Notes under the pieces: model-generated
The model's input: only the letters and a program-made list of their open reading frames with translations
Database searches by the model: none
What the model was told of the DNA's origin: nothing
Position numbers and translations under genes: made by a program
NCBI GenBank assembly: GCA_038503035.1
Contig: JAVSML010024016.1
Coordinates: 149,743 to 213,742, forward strand
Reading direction: 5' to 3'
Length of the DNA stretch: 64,000 nt
Source: Crocodylus rhombifer
Taxonomy: Eukaryota > Chordata > Crocodylia > Crocodylidae
Part shown: positions 11,831 through 23,140 of the stretch, one piece after another
Numbering within the stretch: the first letter of the stretch is position 1
Layout: each line of letters opens with the position of its first letter

Positions 11831-13394
11831 GTGTGCCATGATCCATATATCAGAGGTGGACACGGGAGATTTGTAGAAAACAATGTCCCAAACCAAATCC
11901 CAGTAAATCTGTCATTCAGGACTAGTCTAAAGCAGGTTGAAATCAGGATGTACCTTTGTGCCACAGGGACATTTGGGGGCCCCTGGGGACTCAGTAAAAC
12001 AAGCCACCATTAAGTAATCTACCTTCTTATGGATGTTGCCTCCATGAAGATGATCGGGCTCCACAGTAGGACCTGTTCTTGCCCCCAGGCTATGCTGTCC
12101 AGGCCAGAAAAGTTATTTAGTAGACTTTATTTAGAATTGTATTAACAGCAAACATTACTCTCAATTTGATAAAGCAATGTGTTGTACCTTAAAAAGGCCA
12201 TTTTAAAGGCACAAAAGTAGGCTATCCTAATGTGAAGAAAGAATAGAAAGTATAGCAAGAGACTGACCGGGAAAACCATAAACTCTTCAATAAGCTGAAA
12301 CTCAGAAAAGAATCCTACAAAAAGTAGAAACTTGGACATATTGGAAAGAGTATAAAGATGCTGTTACAGGTTACTTTTAAAACATTTTAAAGTCTGTGGA
12401 CTCTTATGCCATCATAAAGTTAGAACCATTTCACAGATTAAGGCTTTATGGGCATTTATACACACCACAGCATTTGATCCTCATTAATTATCATGCCTTA
12501 TAAATTTTAAGTGGGGTTATTTTGATGCATTGTTTCTGTTTGCATGCCATGTGCTTTCAGATGACTTAAGTCTTGTGTAATTCCTCACAGATTCCAGCAA
12601 GGGGAGGAAAATACCCATCTAACCCCAGTAATGTCTTTCCTAATGAATTACAGCAGGAGGAGCATGTAAACCAGCCTCCACAGTCCCTTCCCCCTGCCCC
12701 CCACCAGGAGTCTCACACTAAGTCCACCCCACCCCCCTCATCTGGGCACAGCTACCCCAAAACCCTGCCACTTGCAGCTGCCTAGGCTCGTGCTGGTCTC
12801 CCAGTAGGCGACTCCATAGTGATCCCAACAACAAGCCATGTGAATCATCCCATCCCATCCCTTTCCCTTCTCCCCACATAGTGATGAGAGTTTATATATA
12901 TGGATTTTTTTTAAACTATATAACTGATACGTTATCAGAAATGTACGGGGGTGAGAGTAGTGGGTGGGTGGTGGCAAATTCAGTAGCTTTTACTTTTCTG
13001 GCTTTTTAGAACTACATTTTCTAGCATTCCCAAGCTGCCAGCACTTGGAACAATTTCCACGGGGAAGCATCAACCCTTCCACCCTTGAGACATGATTCAG
13101 GCTGGCTAGGTGCCAGTGTGTAATGCCCCCACCCCACAATCACTGCCAGCCTCGAAGCAGCAACCCCTTAACCCAGTCCACATCCCCCCACACCCTGCTT
13201 GTCCTCTCCTCCACCACCCCTGTCCACTGCCTTTCTCCACACAACCCTGCAGACAGACACAGATGTTTTTAATGTAGAATTTATTGTAATCAAAAGAATA
13301 AGCACTGCTAGTTGTAGCATCCACTCATATCCATAATAATGTGTGCTGCCAGGCAGTTCCACACAAGGCCTGACCAGCCAGCTTCTCCTTCTGG
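11831..13394. other. Unclassified sequence
   Basis: No gene recognised. 12640-12800 and 13100-13250 are C-rich; the latter leads into the Harbinger remnant and may belong to it. Confidence 0.3.
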
Positions 13395-13548
13395 GTATCT
13401 CCTCTGTCTGTGCACTGCTGCCAGGCCACATCTCTGTCTGGCCTCTGCCCATCACTCTTCTTCAGCCCACAACTTGCTGAAAACCTCTCTGCGGGTCTCA
13501 CAAATGTTGTGGAGCATGCAGACAGCCACTGCAAAGGCCATATTTTCT
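13395..13548 (-). pseudogene. PIF/Harbinger transposase C-terminal remnant
   Basis: Read on the minus strand from about 13548, the frame gives PRENMAFAVAVCMLHNICET, then EVFSKLWAEEE and a stop. The pattern V-x-x-C-x-L-H-N-x-C-E near the C-terminus is characteristic of the HARBI1/ALP1-like transposase family (DDE nucleases of PIF/Harbinger transposons). Only the last 30-odd residues are clear. The upstream coding part is replaced at about 13549 by an unrelated tandem repeat. No terminal repeats were identified. The family call rests on motif memory, not a search. Confidence 0.6.
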
Positions 13549-14430
13549 CTGGGGCCCGGGGCTGAATACCCCTGCAGGCTCAGGTGCTTTTCATGGGCAT
13601 GCGTGGCCCACAGCTCTCCTTCTCTCCCTAGGGTCTTATACCCTAAAAGGCTCAGGTGCCACCCATGAGTGTGCCTGGACCCATCTCCCTCTTACCAGGG
13701 TCTTGCAACCCAAATGGGCTCAGGTGTCCCACATGGGCATGCTTGGCCCCACTACCCACTTTGGGCCTTGTGCCCCATCAGGCTCAGGTGTCCCACCTAG
13801 ACATACCTGGCCCTAACTCCTTCTGATGTTACTAGTAACCCACCAGATGGTGGGGGCAGAGGTTATTAAGTTGCTCCAACTTGCCTTTCACCAGGATGGT
13901 CCTTGAACCTGGCATTTGCTGGCCCTGTCCCGCCACTGGCAGGACCACCGGGCCTCTCTATTGCAGCAGGGTGCAGTTTTAGGTTATGCCCAGGACCAAA
14001 AGCCTCCAAACCACCCCATAGCTCCTGCTCTTACCTCCGTGTTGTCTCCAGAGCACCAGCTCTGCCAGGAGATGCTCCTTCCTCAGCACCAGGCAGCAAC
14101 TGCTACCTCCGGCCCTGCTGGCCTGAGGCATAAGATGGCCGCTCATCAGGACTGGGCTGCACCTGCCTGCTGCCTGGCCCAGTTCTTAAAGTGGCAGAGC
14201 ACCATGAATGCTCTGACAAACACCTTCCCCTTTAAAATGTTTCCGGGGGAGGGTTTTCCCCTGCTGCTCAGCCCACAAGCTCCCACAGAGCTTCCAACCT
14301 CCCAAAGGAGCAAGCACCCCACTGGTGCTCTGCCACAGTGTCCTTTCTCCTTGAGGCCAGGCAGGGTGTCTTAGCATCCTGCTTCATGCTGGGGAAAAAT
14401 TCCCTCCCTCCCTAGCTACCTCCTGCCCCA
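13549..14430 (-). repeat. Repeat J copy 1 (degenerate tandem units plus LTR-like part)
   Basis: 13549-13820 holds about four diverged units of ~62 bp, each with GGCTCAGGTG followed by CAT(G/A)-type sequence and CCTGG or TGGCCC. After that come CAGGGTGCAG(T)TTT, CCCAGGACCA and CTTACCTCC blocks. The same series occurs in the same orientation at 31575-32110, where it lies inside a candidate LTR. The minus strand has CACTTTAAG, a phrase common in U3 regions, so this is probably part of the same LTR family. Confidence 0.6.
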
Positions 14431-14639
14431 TGGCTGGTGGGTCTTAGTTGATTGCCCTCCTTCTTCCTGGTTACTGGCCATTTCCCAGCTAATGAACAAG
14501 CCCTCCATGATGGAAGATTTGCTGCAGATCCAGATGCTGCTGCAACCTTCAGACCCCTATGCACACATTTACGTGTGTGCATAGACATATGCATGCATAC
14601 ACACTCACGCTACTCAAGCGACATTTTAATTTTAGAATT

Positions 14640-14978
14640 GGTGCAGGCCACAAAGACCAATGCTTCACCTCTTCACTATCAATGGCACTACACATCTCAT
14701 TCCTTCATCAGGTTTAGCATCCACTTTCTTTCCTATGCTGCTAATATCTTCAACTTTGTCCTGTTTGAGAGGAAAAAAGAGCTGTCCTGCTTTTTATTTC
14801 ACGGTACTTGTTTTGCATGCATGTTGTTATTATTATTTACCACTTGACTACCAATGGCATTGTTTATTAAAACATTGTCTATACACTAAAAATCTATACA
14901 CTGTACACTATCTATACTAAACACTATTTTCTATAAGACACTAGACTGTATACACTACACACTATTTAACAATTACAG
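14640..14978. repeat. Repeat K copy 1, left part
   Basis: Includes GCCACAAAGACCAATGCTTC (14648), which recurs diverged at 16153. It is followed by an array of TATACACTATCTATAC-like words at 14878-14966. Similar arrays lie at 16345-16410 and 17525-17690. The copy is interrupted at 14978 by an LTR and resumes at 15959. Confidence 0.6.
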
Positions 14979-15958
14979 TGTAACCTGGGCAGTACTCCAA
15001 GGGGTACCCCCCTTTCCAATTGAAGGGATCAAAGCAGGTGCACAAGTGCTATGGGAGATGTAGGGACTCTTCTCCCCCTATAAAGCAGCACCAGACCACC
15101 AATGGGGACTTAACCATATACCTTTTAATACTGGGAACATAACAGGCATAAAAGTCAGAGGGTATAGTGGACACTACAATGCCCCCAGGGGGCAGGATTC
15201 AACAAAGGTTAGACACTTACAGTCATTGACAAGATACAGGGTTAACAAAATATAAAACACAAACAGCAGAACAACCAATACGGGTTGGTGAAATATAAAA
15301 AGGCACAAAATACAAAATGTCAAATGACAAGGAAACATAGGGCCTTGGTACCTGGAGGGGGAAAAACACAATGGCCCCTTTCCACTGCTAGAAGATTTGC
15401 TTTTTCTTATCAGGAACACTACCACACAGCCACTACTCATGGCAGTGCTCTAGCCTGCTAGGGGTCTTGACCTTCCTGGAGCCCCGGCCTCATGTCAAGC
15501 TGCCTGGCCTCTGATTGGAGGAGCTGGAAGCAGAGCTGGGAACCCCTCAGGTTGCTTCTCAGATCCTTCCTGGAGCGGAGGGAGCCTCTCCTGCTAGCTG
15601 CAGCCTCTTGTAGGGGATCCTGGAGCCCAGTGGGGAGCCTCTCCCCCAGCTGCATGCTGCACTGCTGAGGGCCCCACTACTGCCCACAGGTCCTGCTCTT
15701 TCAGGCTCTTCTAGGGCACTGCTCCTGCCCCACTGGCTCAGCTCCTTCCTTGTTGTCTCTCACTGGTCTCTCCCCAGAGTCAGCCCACACTGTCCCTTTT
15801 ATCCCCCTCCAGGTGACCCAAGGGGCCAATCGGGACACGGGGGGGGGGGGATGAGCCTCTGGGGCCTGATTGGTGCGGAAAGGGAATCCCAAGTCCTCCA
15901 ATCATCTTTTGCCTTTTCAAAACCCCTGGGCCAGGTCACTGCCAGCCAGCCCGTCACA
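14979..15958 (-). mobile_element. Solo LTR (LTR1)
   Basis: Left end TGTAACCTGG and right end CCCGTCACA form the short TG...CA inverted ends of a retroviral LTR. The element is flanked on both sides by ACAG (14975-14978 and 15959-15962), a 4-bp target duplication. Read on the minus strand it has a CCAAT box near 15868, a TATA-like GGATAAAAGGG near 15800 and an ATTAAA signal near 15127, in the expected order. No gag, pol or env sequence adjoins it, so it is a solo LTR left by recombination. The host repeat without the LTR is visible at 17690-17720. Confidence 0.8.
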
Positions 15959-16410
15959 ACAGTATTACTAAATAACTTGCTTCTTTCATATTGATGCTTT
16001 TCCCTTATTGATCCTGTGGGATTTCCAACCATGAAAGTCTGCTGCCTGGGGTGGGGTGGGGGAAGGAAGTAAGGGCCTGCCTGTTTCAATTCACACACAC
16101 ACATATATACATATATACATCCATGGGCATGTTAAACAGGATATTGAAACTGGCCACAAAGCCTAATGCTTCACCACTTAACTACCAATGGCATCCTAGC
16201 TTCTGCACTGCACGGTGGGCCTTCCAACTCCGCCCCCCACACACACGCAGGCAACAGCAGTGAACTAGAGTCAGTTTCAATATCCAGATTTGGTTTGACT
16301 TGTTTGCATTCCCTTTCCCCCTATTTTCCCAAATGCTGGTAACTCTCGTCTACACTTTACTCTACTACATACACTATAGAAGCACTGTACACTATTACAC
16401 TCCCTCAAAA
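15959..16410. repeat. Repeat K, right part of copy 1 and left part of copy 2
   Basis: TACTAAATAACTTGCTTCTT and GATGCTTTTC (from 15965) continue the host repeat after the LTR and match 17700-17740. At 16153-16193 the GGCCACAAAG...CTACCAATGGCA motif recurs, followed by a TACACTA array at 16345-16410. The block is thus a partial tandem duplication. Confidence 0.55.
16139..16285. repeat. 14-bp inverted repeat pair, possible MITE
   Basis: GGATATTGAAACTG at 16139-16152 is the exact reverse complement of CAGTTTCAATATCC at 16272-16285. The 147-bp interval could be a tiny MITE. No convincing target duplication flanks it. Confidence 0.4.
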
Positions 16411-17519
16411 AAAATTACACTCACTCAAAAAAAGGCAAACAAACCAAAGAACACAAAGAACAATAATCTCTGATGCTCATAGTCGAAATATTATAAGTAG
16501 TTAATGCTAGTTATTAATATTAAGTTATGACATCGTGAATATAGAAGAAAGTGGGTTGGGTGGGTAGGTTTATGGTATTGTTGTCATGCAGAGATGGATT
16601 AGCATTGCTTGGGTGGGACCCCCTGCCCAGGCTGGGAGGCTGCACCCACCCACCCTGCCTTATTTTTTGTCTCTGGCCTGACTTGCTTGGGTGGCTGGGT
16701 GGGCTTCAGTGTTACATTTGTATTCACTGAGACAACTCACTCATGGTTTTACTATTGAAAATAAAAAGAAAAGGGTAAATAAATACATTAATGGATTGTT
16801 AAAAGAGAACAATTCCTGTGACTCCTGTCTTTTATGAAACTATTTACACAGCTCTATGAGCAACAATTTGCAAAGCTGTTTTTAAGCTGTTGCTAAGCAC
16901 CAGCTGTTGATGAGGACTGCGAGGACCCTCCCACCCCTGACCATGGACTGTCCCCACCATGCCCAAGTATTAGCCTCATAACACACCAAAGAGTTGCTAA
17001 TTGCCCTCTTTCAAATGTTAACCAAGGCTCTCCTATGCCTGCCAAAGTATTGCAGCTTGCTGCTTTTTTTCTCATCTGCTTGCTGCTGTGGGTGGGGTGG
17101 GGGGTGGGGAGTCTCTCTTGCAAAAATGGTGCTGGCTGCACCCTCAGGCTTGCCAGGATCACTGTAAATTGGGATTGGGGGGACAATACAAGCATTAGAC
17201 AAGCATTCGACCTCCCATAACAGCCCACCCTGCAACTCTTTCCAGTAATGCTATGATTCCATAAACATGGACATCACTTCTCCCAACCCACCCCCAAATC
17301 ACACAATGCCATGCATGCCAATCTGCCTATGAAAGAAGACATGCCACACATATATAGACAAAAAAATTCAAAATTTTATTTTAAAAAGGCAGAGCATTTA
17401 CCTGTTTTTTTAATCAAAAAAGCTTAAGTAAAAAAAAGTATTTAAATAATAAACAAATTAAAGAAAATTTAAAATAAATAGGAAAATAGAAAAATAGTAT
17501 TCAAAAGGCAGGATTTTCC
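16411..17519. other. Unclassified sequence within the repeat block
   Basis: Includes an A/T-rich low-complexity stretch at 17355-17500 and a T/G-rich patch near 17085-17112. No coding remnant recognised. Confidence 0.3.
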
Positions 17520-17800
17520 TCCCCAGCACCTATACATCACTGTATTACACTATCCACTAACTATAAACTATTTCCTATATAATTTTATACAGTATCTCTT
17601 GATCTATCTATCTATCCTTCTATCTATACACTATCTATAAATCTAAACATTATTTAACTAAAGTCTATACTATTTTCTATAGGAGATTACACAGTAAACT
17701 CTAAATAACTTGCTTCTTATTCATGCTTTTTCTCCGTATTGCTCTTGGTCCTTTGTGATTTGCGACCACAGAAGTTTTCTGCAGGGAGGGAAAAGACAGA
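17520..17800. repeat. Repeat K copy without the LTR
   Basis: A CTATCTATA-type array (17525-17690, with a (CTAT)n core near 17603-17632) runs into GATTACACAGTAAACTC and then TAAATAACTTGCTTCTTATT. This is the same order as 14878-14978 followed by 15959-16040, but with no LTR between. Confidence 0.65.
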
Positions 17801-18470
17801 AGAAGAGGATGGGGTTTTGGACCACAGTCCAAAAACCATCCTCTTGCCCCCCTCCCTTCCCCTGTCCTGCACAAGGTTGGTGGGACATTTCTGATATTAC
17901 CTATATATCACCTGGGATGTTGCATATCCTGTGGTCAGGTCTGGCAGGCAGCGTCTGCCTGGACTATTCATCATTGCATTTCTGGAATGGGAATGTCAAT
18001 TATAAGAAAACAGGAAGATTTGAAATACTGAAGGAAGTCTTAGGTAGTCTTTAAGGTAGCACACTCCAAACATAACAGCTGCAAACTTACCATTCTGGTG
18101 ATGCTGCTGTGCTTGGCAGTTATGAACACCACAGTGGGTGCAGCAGGCAGGTGGTGCAGGTGGGGATACACAAGCACAGATGGGGGGTACACGGGTGTGG
18201 GGAGAACCACCTACACTACAGGTGGCAACGGAGGTAGGGGCAAAATTACCATGGGGTAGTATATTACAGGCACACCACTGGGTTGCTCCTCCATTTCTCT
18301 TTATTCCCAACTATTAATAATTAACAATGAATTATTCTGAGCCCCTGCACCATGCCATGCCCTGGCTGCCTGGGGCCAGCTGTGGAGCCAGCTGTGGTGT
18401 AGGAGGAGGGAGGAAGAGAGAAAGGAAGGGAAGGAGGGGAAGAAAAAAACCCACATAAAATAAAATCATG
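17801..18470. other. Unclassified sequence
   Basis: No recognised repeat or coding region. A minus-strand frame at 17996-18310 has no recognisable motif. A purine-rich run lies at 18400-18450. Confidence 0.3.
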
Positions 18471-18525
18471 GTGCCACCTACTGGCAAGCCCTGAACTACA
18501 GAAATAGTATACCGCCACCTGGTGG
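18471..18525 (-). promoter_or_regulatory. Pair of CTCF-consensus motifs
   Basis: On the minus strand, 18484-18471 reads CCAGTAGGTGGCAC and 18525-18512 reads CCACCAGGTGGCGG. Both match the 14-mer CTCF consensus CCASYAGRKGGCRS at every position, in the same orientation, 41 bp apart. CTCF is a zinc-finger protein that anchors chromatin loops and insulators. The surrounding bases are similar in both (GCCACCT...GGCAA), so the pair may come from a local duplication or a repeat. Motif matches do not prove occupancy. Confidence 0.5.
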
Positions 18526-19633
18526 CAAAGGAGAGTAAGTACAAGTCTTTGAGTTGCTTGCTGTTTGCACGACATGAATCCATAGATAGGCTGGTGTTAG
18601 TGGCAGCAACATAAAATAAAACATGTCCAGCAGTGTTAGTTTAACATGCTGAAAAGACTTTCAAAGCAGCAGGAAATCCTGCTTGTGCAAACATAAACGC
18701 AGTTGCGGTTGGGTAAACAGGAAAAATTGTGGTGTGTACATTGCCCAGTGTCATCTCTGACCTGCACAACTGTGACTCGGTTTTTAGAGAGTGTTTATGC
18801 ATGTGCTTGGAGGGGGGGGCACCAGTACACCGAGTACACTTGGAATGTGTCTTGTGTATCGGTATCCCTACTCTTAAAAATGGCAGTAGGGTCACTTTAA
18901 AGCTCATTCAATGAGCTTCAGTTAAAATGCATCCGCTGCCATTTTTAAGTGCAGCGACACAAGATGCTGGAGTCTGCTGGAGCATGGTAATTACCTTTCT
19001 GCTTATGTATAGGCACCCAGAGAGCCTGGGAAGCAGGGGTGTAGACAGAAGCCAGGACTCTATCCCTCCTCTGGAGTGGGAGAGGACGGGTAAGAGTGGC
19101 ATGTCACTCAGAAGTAGAAACCAACATGTGGTTCCCCTCTCTCCAGAGCCAGCAGAAGCCATCTAGAGCCATGGGTAGGAGGGGAAAAGTCTTTAAAAAA
19201 AAGCTGTTTGAAGTTGTAACAGGGCATTTAGAGCATTTGTTAACAGAAAAGGCTGCAGAGAAGGCTAAATCAGCAAGCAGGGGAGACAATGACTGGAAGG
19301 GGGCTGGCCTTGAGATATATGTAAGGCGGGTAGTCTAACTCTAGAAGCTGAAGGGAGAAGAGGTTCTGAGTAGCAGAGCTGAAGCCAGGCTCTTAGCTAA
19401 CATCTAAACTTGGGTAAGCAAGATTGGAGCTGTAGGGAGAGACTAAGGGGTGGGAGAGGTCCCAGCATTGGTGGTTAGGGGGCACTATGGGGAGATGGAG
19501 GTCCCAATAGGCCTGGAAATAGGGCCAGAGACCTGGGAGCAAGTCTAGAGCCCATGGACAGGGCAGAGAAGGGGCGAGAAAACTCAGCACCCCACGGGGC
19601 AGGGAAAGGGATAGACAGCCCAGCGGAGGCCAC
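18526..19633. other. Unclassified sequence
   Basis: No gene recognised. The part after about 19020 is purine-rich on the plus strand and could be LTR-derived, but I see no termini. Confidence 0.3.
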
Positions 19634-19680
19634 GACTGATGATAAGTGATTGAGGGCCCTGACTGATGATAAGTGATTGA
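19634..19680 (+). repeat. Two-copy tandem repeat
   Basis: GACTGATGATAAGTGATTGA occurs at 19634-19653 and again at 19661-19680, a 27-bp period. Confidence 0.85.
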
Positions 19681-19878
19681 TTGGTGACATCTGTGAGGCA
19701 CAGGCATGATTAAAAGGGGAGGTGAAGAGGCCACAAAATTGCTCTTAAGGTGGCAAGTGGGAAGGCAGTGGCTAGAGCAGATGAGATCTAGCTCTGGGAT
19801 CCCTGGGTCAGCCTCCCATTTCTAATTAAATATTAGCATCAAGGCATAGCAGGTAAATAGGAAGGAAGAATGCTCTAA

Positions 19879-20000
19879 AACAGTGATTCTCAACCCTTTT
19901 CCTATAGGGACTCATTTGCAAAGGTTCATGGCCTGTCCTGACCCACATCCCCCTGGCCCTGCCAGTGCATGACCCACAGTCCCTATGCTCCTCCCAACCA
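19879..20000 (+). mobile_element. hAT terminus-like fragment
   Basis: CAGTGATTCTCAACCC at 19879 matches the frequent hAT (Charlie-type) 5' terminus CAGTGGTTCTCAACC. GGGACTCATTTGCAAAGG and GGCCTGTCCTGACCCAC follow. The right end is not identified. Confidence 0.45.
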
Positions 20001-20776
20001 GCAGCCCCTGTCCCCCTCCTCCCCCCATCCCTGTACATTTTCAAGAGAAGGTTAGATGATGACTTGTCTGGAATGGTTGGATGCATCCTAACCAGGGGGG
20101 TTGATTAGATGACTTCTTGAGCACCTTCCTGTCCTATTTTTCATTATGTATGTATTTTAATGCTTCAAGGTATTTTTTAAAATATTCCATTTATTTTACA
20201 AACTGACCAACAACTCCAAATGTGGACTCAAGTCCAAACATGATACCTAAGCTCTCTAAGTTATGAGCCATACAGCCATCTTGTCAGACAGGAAGACAGC
20301 AAAGGGGCATGAAAATCTGTCAAAAATATGTGGTGCTTAAAAGAACTGAACTGGCACTCCTAGCGTCTGCTGGTGTATCCACACTGATTTTAGCCAGACT
20401 GTGTTATGGAGTGTCTATATTTATCAAAGTTGGACTGGGACTATAAGGACTCTTGCCTTAGAGCCATTTTGACAGGGTGGAATAATGAGTCCTTGTTCTT
20501 CATTGGGGCCTGAGCAGGACTGCAATACAAATAATAAATAGCAGCAATATTAAGTCAAGCCAGAGTCAGCATCTAAAATGTCTGAAGTCATCTGACTGTT
20601 TTTGAAGGAATCTTTCTGCCAAATTACCTTGTTCCTAGAATAATTATGTATTTACATAATTGTACATCCATACTTTCCAGTGTATAGTTCCACATTGCTC
20701 TCTTAATGCTTCTCTAAAATGAAACCATCCAGTTAATTTTTATTTGTTTTAATTTGGTCTAGATTAGCTTTGAAAA
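20001..20776. other. Unclassified AT-rich sequence
   Basis: Nothing recognised on either strand. Confidence 0.35.
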
Positions 20777-20867
20777 AGGAACCAGGAATAAGGAACTGGG
20801 AATAGGGAACTGGGAAAAGGGAATAGGGAACTGGGAATAAGGAGCAGGGAACTGGGAATAAGGAACC
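20777..20867 (+). repeat. Short minisatellite
   Basis: About six imperfect copies of AGGGAACTGGGAATA-like 13-16-mers. Confidence 0.85.
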
Positions 20868-21053
20868 AACTTCAGCCTCATCCTTATCACCGTATGTTAT
20901 TAATTATATCAGGGTGAACAAAGGAGCAAAATCCTCAGTCGTGCCAACTAATAATTTACAGGACAGAGACCTATTTCATAGTTTCATAGTTTTTAGGGTC
21001 AGAAGGAACCTGAGTAGATCATCTAGTCCAATCCTCTGCCATGGCAGGAAAGA

Positions 21054-22895
21054 TTACTGGGGTCTTATGACCCCAGCAAGGTGTTCATCTAACCTCCTCT
21101 TAAAGACCCCCAGGGTAGATGCCAGCACCACTTCTCTTGGAAGTTGGTTCCAGATCCTAACCACCCTGACCGTGAAGTAGCGCCTCCTGATATCTAGCCT
21201 AAATCTTCCCTCTACCAGCTTGTGACCATTATTCCTGGTCACTCCTGGCGGTGCTCAGGGGAACAGGGACTCGCCCAGTGCCTGCTGATCCCCCTAACTA
21301 GTTTATGACAGGCCACTAGATCCCCTCTCAGCCTTCTCTTCTGGAAGCTGAACAGGTTCAGGTCCCGTAGCCTCTCCTCATAAGGCCTGCCCTGCTGCCC
21401 CCTGATCATACGAGTGACCCTCCTCTGGACCCTCTCCATGTTGTCCACATCCCTCTTGAAATGCGGTGCCCAGAACTGGATGCAGTACTCCAGCTGCGGC
21501 CTGACCAGTGCCACATAGAGGGGGAGTGTCACCTCCTTGGACCTGCTCGAGATGCATCTGTGGATGCATAACAAGGTGCAGTTGGCCTTCCTGACTGCCT
21601 CTCCACACTGCCGGCCCATGTTCATCTTGGAGTCAATGATGAGTCCAAGATGCTTCTCTGCCTCTGTACTGACAAGAAGGGAGTTCCCCAACCTGTAGGT
21701 ATGATGCTGGTTGTTCCTCCCCAGGTGCATCACTTTGCACTTTGCATCCCATCCTATTCTCATCCGCCCACCCTTGTAACCTGTCTAGGTCTGATTGTAG
21801 CCTATTGCTCCCTTCTAGTGTGCCCACATCCCCCCACATCTTAGTGTCATCAGCAAATTTGAACAGGGTTCTTTTCACCCCCTCATCCAAGTCACTGATG
21901 AAGATGTTGAACAGTGCGGGCCCGAGGACCGAGCCCTGCGGAATCCCACTGCCCACGTCCTTCCAGGCTGAAAATGACTCATCCACTACCACCCTCTGGG
22001 TGCGGCCCTCCAGCCAGTTGGAGACCCAATTGACTGTGTTAGTGTCGGCACCACAGTCCCCCAGTTTCTTAATGAGAACAGGGTGAGAGACAGTGTTGAA
22101 AGCCTTCCGAAAGTCCAGGAAGACTATGTCCCCTGCTACCCCTGCCTCTAATGATTTGGTGGTCTGATCATAGAAGTCCACCAGGTTGGTCTGACAGGAC
22201 CTGCCACTGATGAACCCGTGTTGGTTGCCCCTAAGCATGAAATCCCCTGCTGACCCCTCATGGATGTGTGCCAGCATAATTTTCTCAAACAGCTTGCCTA
22301 GGATCGAAGTAAGACTAACTGGCCTATAGTTTCCTGGGTCTTCCTTCTTCCCCTTTTTGAAGATGGGAACCATGCTGGCCCTCTTCCAGTCCTCTGGCAC
22401 CACACCAGAGCACCATGAGTGCTCGTAAAGCCATGCCAGGGGTCCTGCAATGACCTCAGCTAATTCCTTTAGTACTCTAGGGTGGAGATCATCTGGACTG
22501 GCTGACTTGAATACGTCCAGTCCCTCCAAAAGCTCCCTAACTATTTTCTCACTAACCCTTGGCCTAGATGTGCCTCCCCTGGGGCCTGAGGGGGGTCCAG
22601 TGGGGGGCTGGCTGTTCCGGTCCCTGCTTAGGAAGATGGAGGCAAAGAAATTGTTAAATATGTTGGCTTTGTCATCTGGTGTGACGACCAAATTTCCTAA
22701 CGTGTCCTGCAAGGGCCCCACATTATCCAGAACCTTCTTTTTACCCCCTATGTATTTAAAGAAGAACTTCTTATTGTCCTTAATCCGGGAAGCTAGTCCC
22801 AGTTCCATCTCTGCCTTGGCCTTCCTGACTGCCCCCCTACATCCCCAAGCAACTGCAGTATAGTCATCCCTGGTGATGTCCTCTCCTTTCCATTA
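21054..22895 (-). pseudogene. CR1 ORF2 reverse transcriptase (broken)
   Basis: Main open part is 22808-21633 (391 residues). RT landmarks are present: VPEDWK and [13 protein letters not shown] (residues 137-171), motif [11 protein letters not shown] (229-238, Asp 232), motif [12 protein letters not shown] (287-297) and the catalytic FADD (318-321). After WADENRMG the frame shifts, and 21763-21239 carries the next ~170 residues ([13 protein letters not shown]...KRRLRGDLVA). A further shift leads to [26 protein letters not shown] (21242-21054), ending HLAGVIRPQ. The protein would reverse-transcribe CR1 RNA at a nicked target. The active-site residues survive, but the frame cannot be translated as one protein. 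Confidence 0.92.
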
Positions 22896-23140
22896 GGTGT
22901 ACGCCTCCCTTTTAGCTAGGAGACATTCCCAGATGCTTTTGGTGAGCCATGGGGGCTTGTGTGCCCTCCTGCTCCCTTTGATCCTCATTGGGATTACCTC
23001 CCTTTGGGCTTGGAGGATCGTCTCCTTGAGGAGCAACCACTCTCCTTGGACACCTGACTCCCCTCCCCTCTGGGACCTCAGTGCTTCCCTGACTATTCTC
23101 CTTAGTTCATTGAAGTTTGCCCTCCTGAAATCTAGGGATG

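Noticed and set aside
13549..13820. Regular repeats that could suggest a CRISPR-like array
   Set aside because: Units are diverged and directly adjacent without unique spacers, and the genome is eukaryotic.
20777..20867. Repeated GGGAACTGGGAATA units as a regulatory array
   Set aside because: Better explained as a minisatellite; no recognised binding-site logic.
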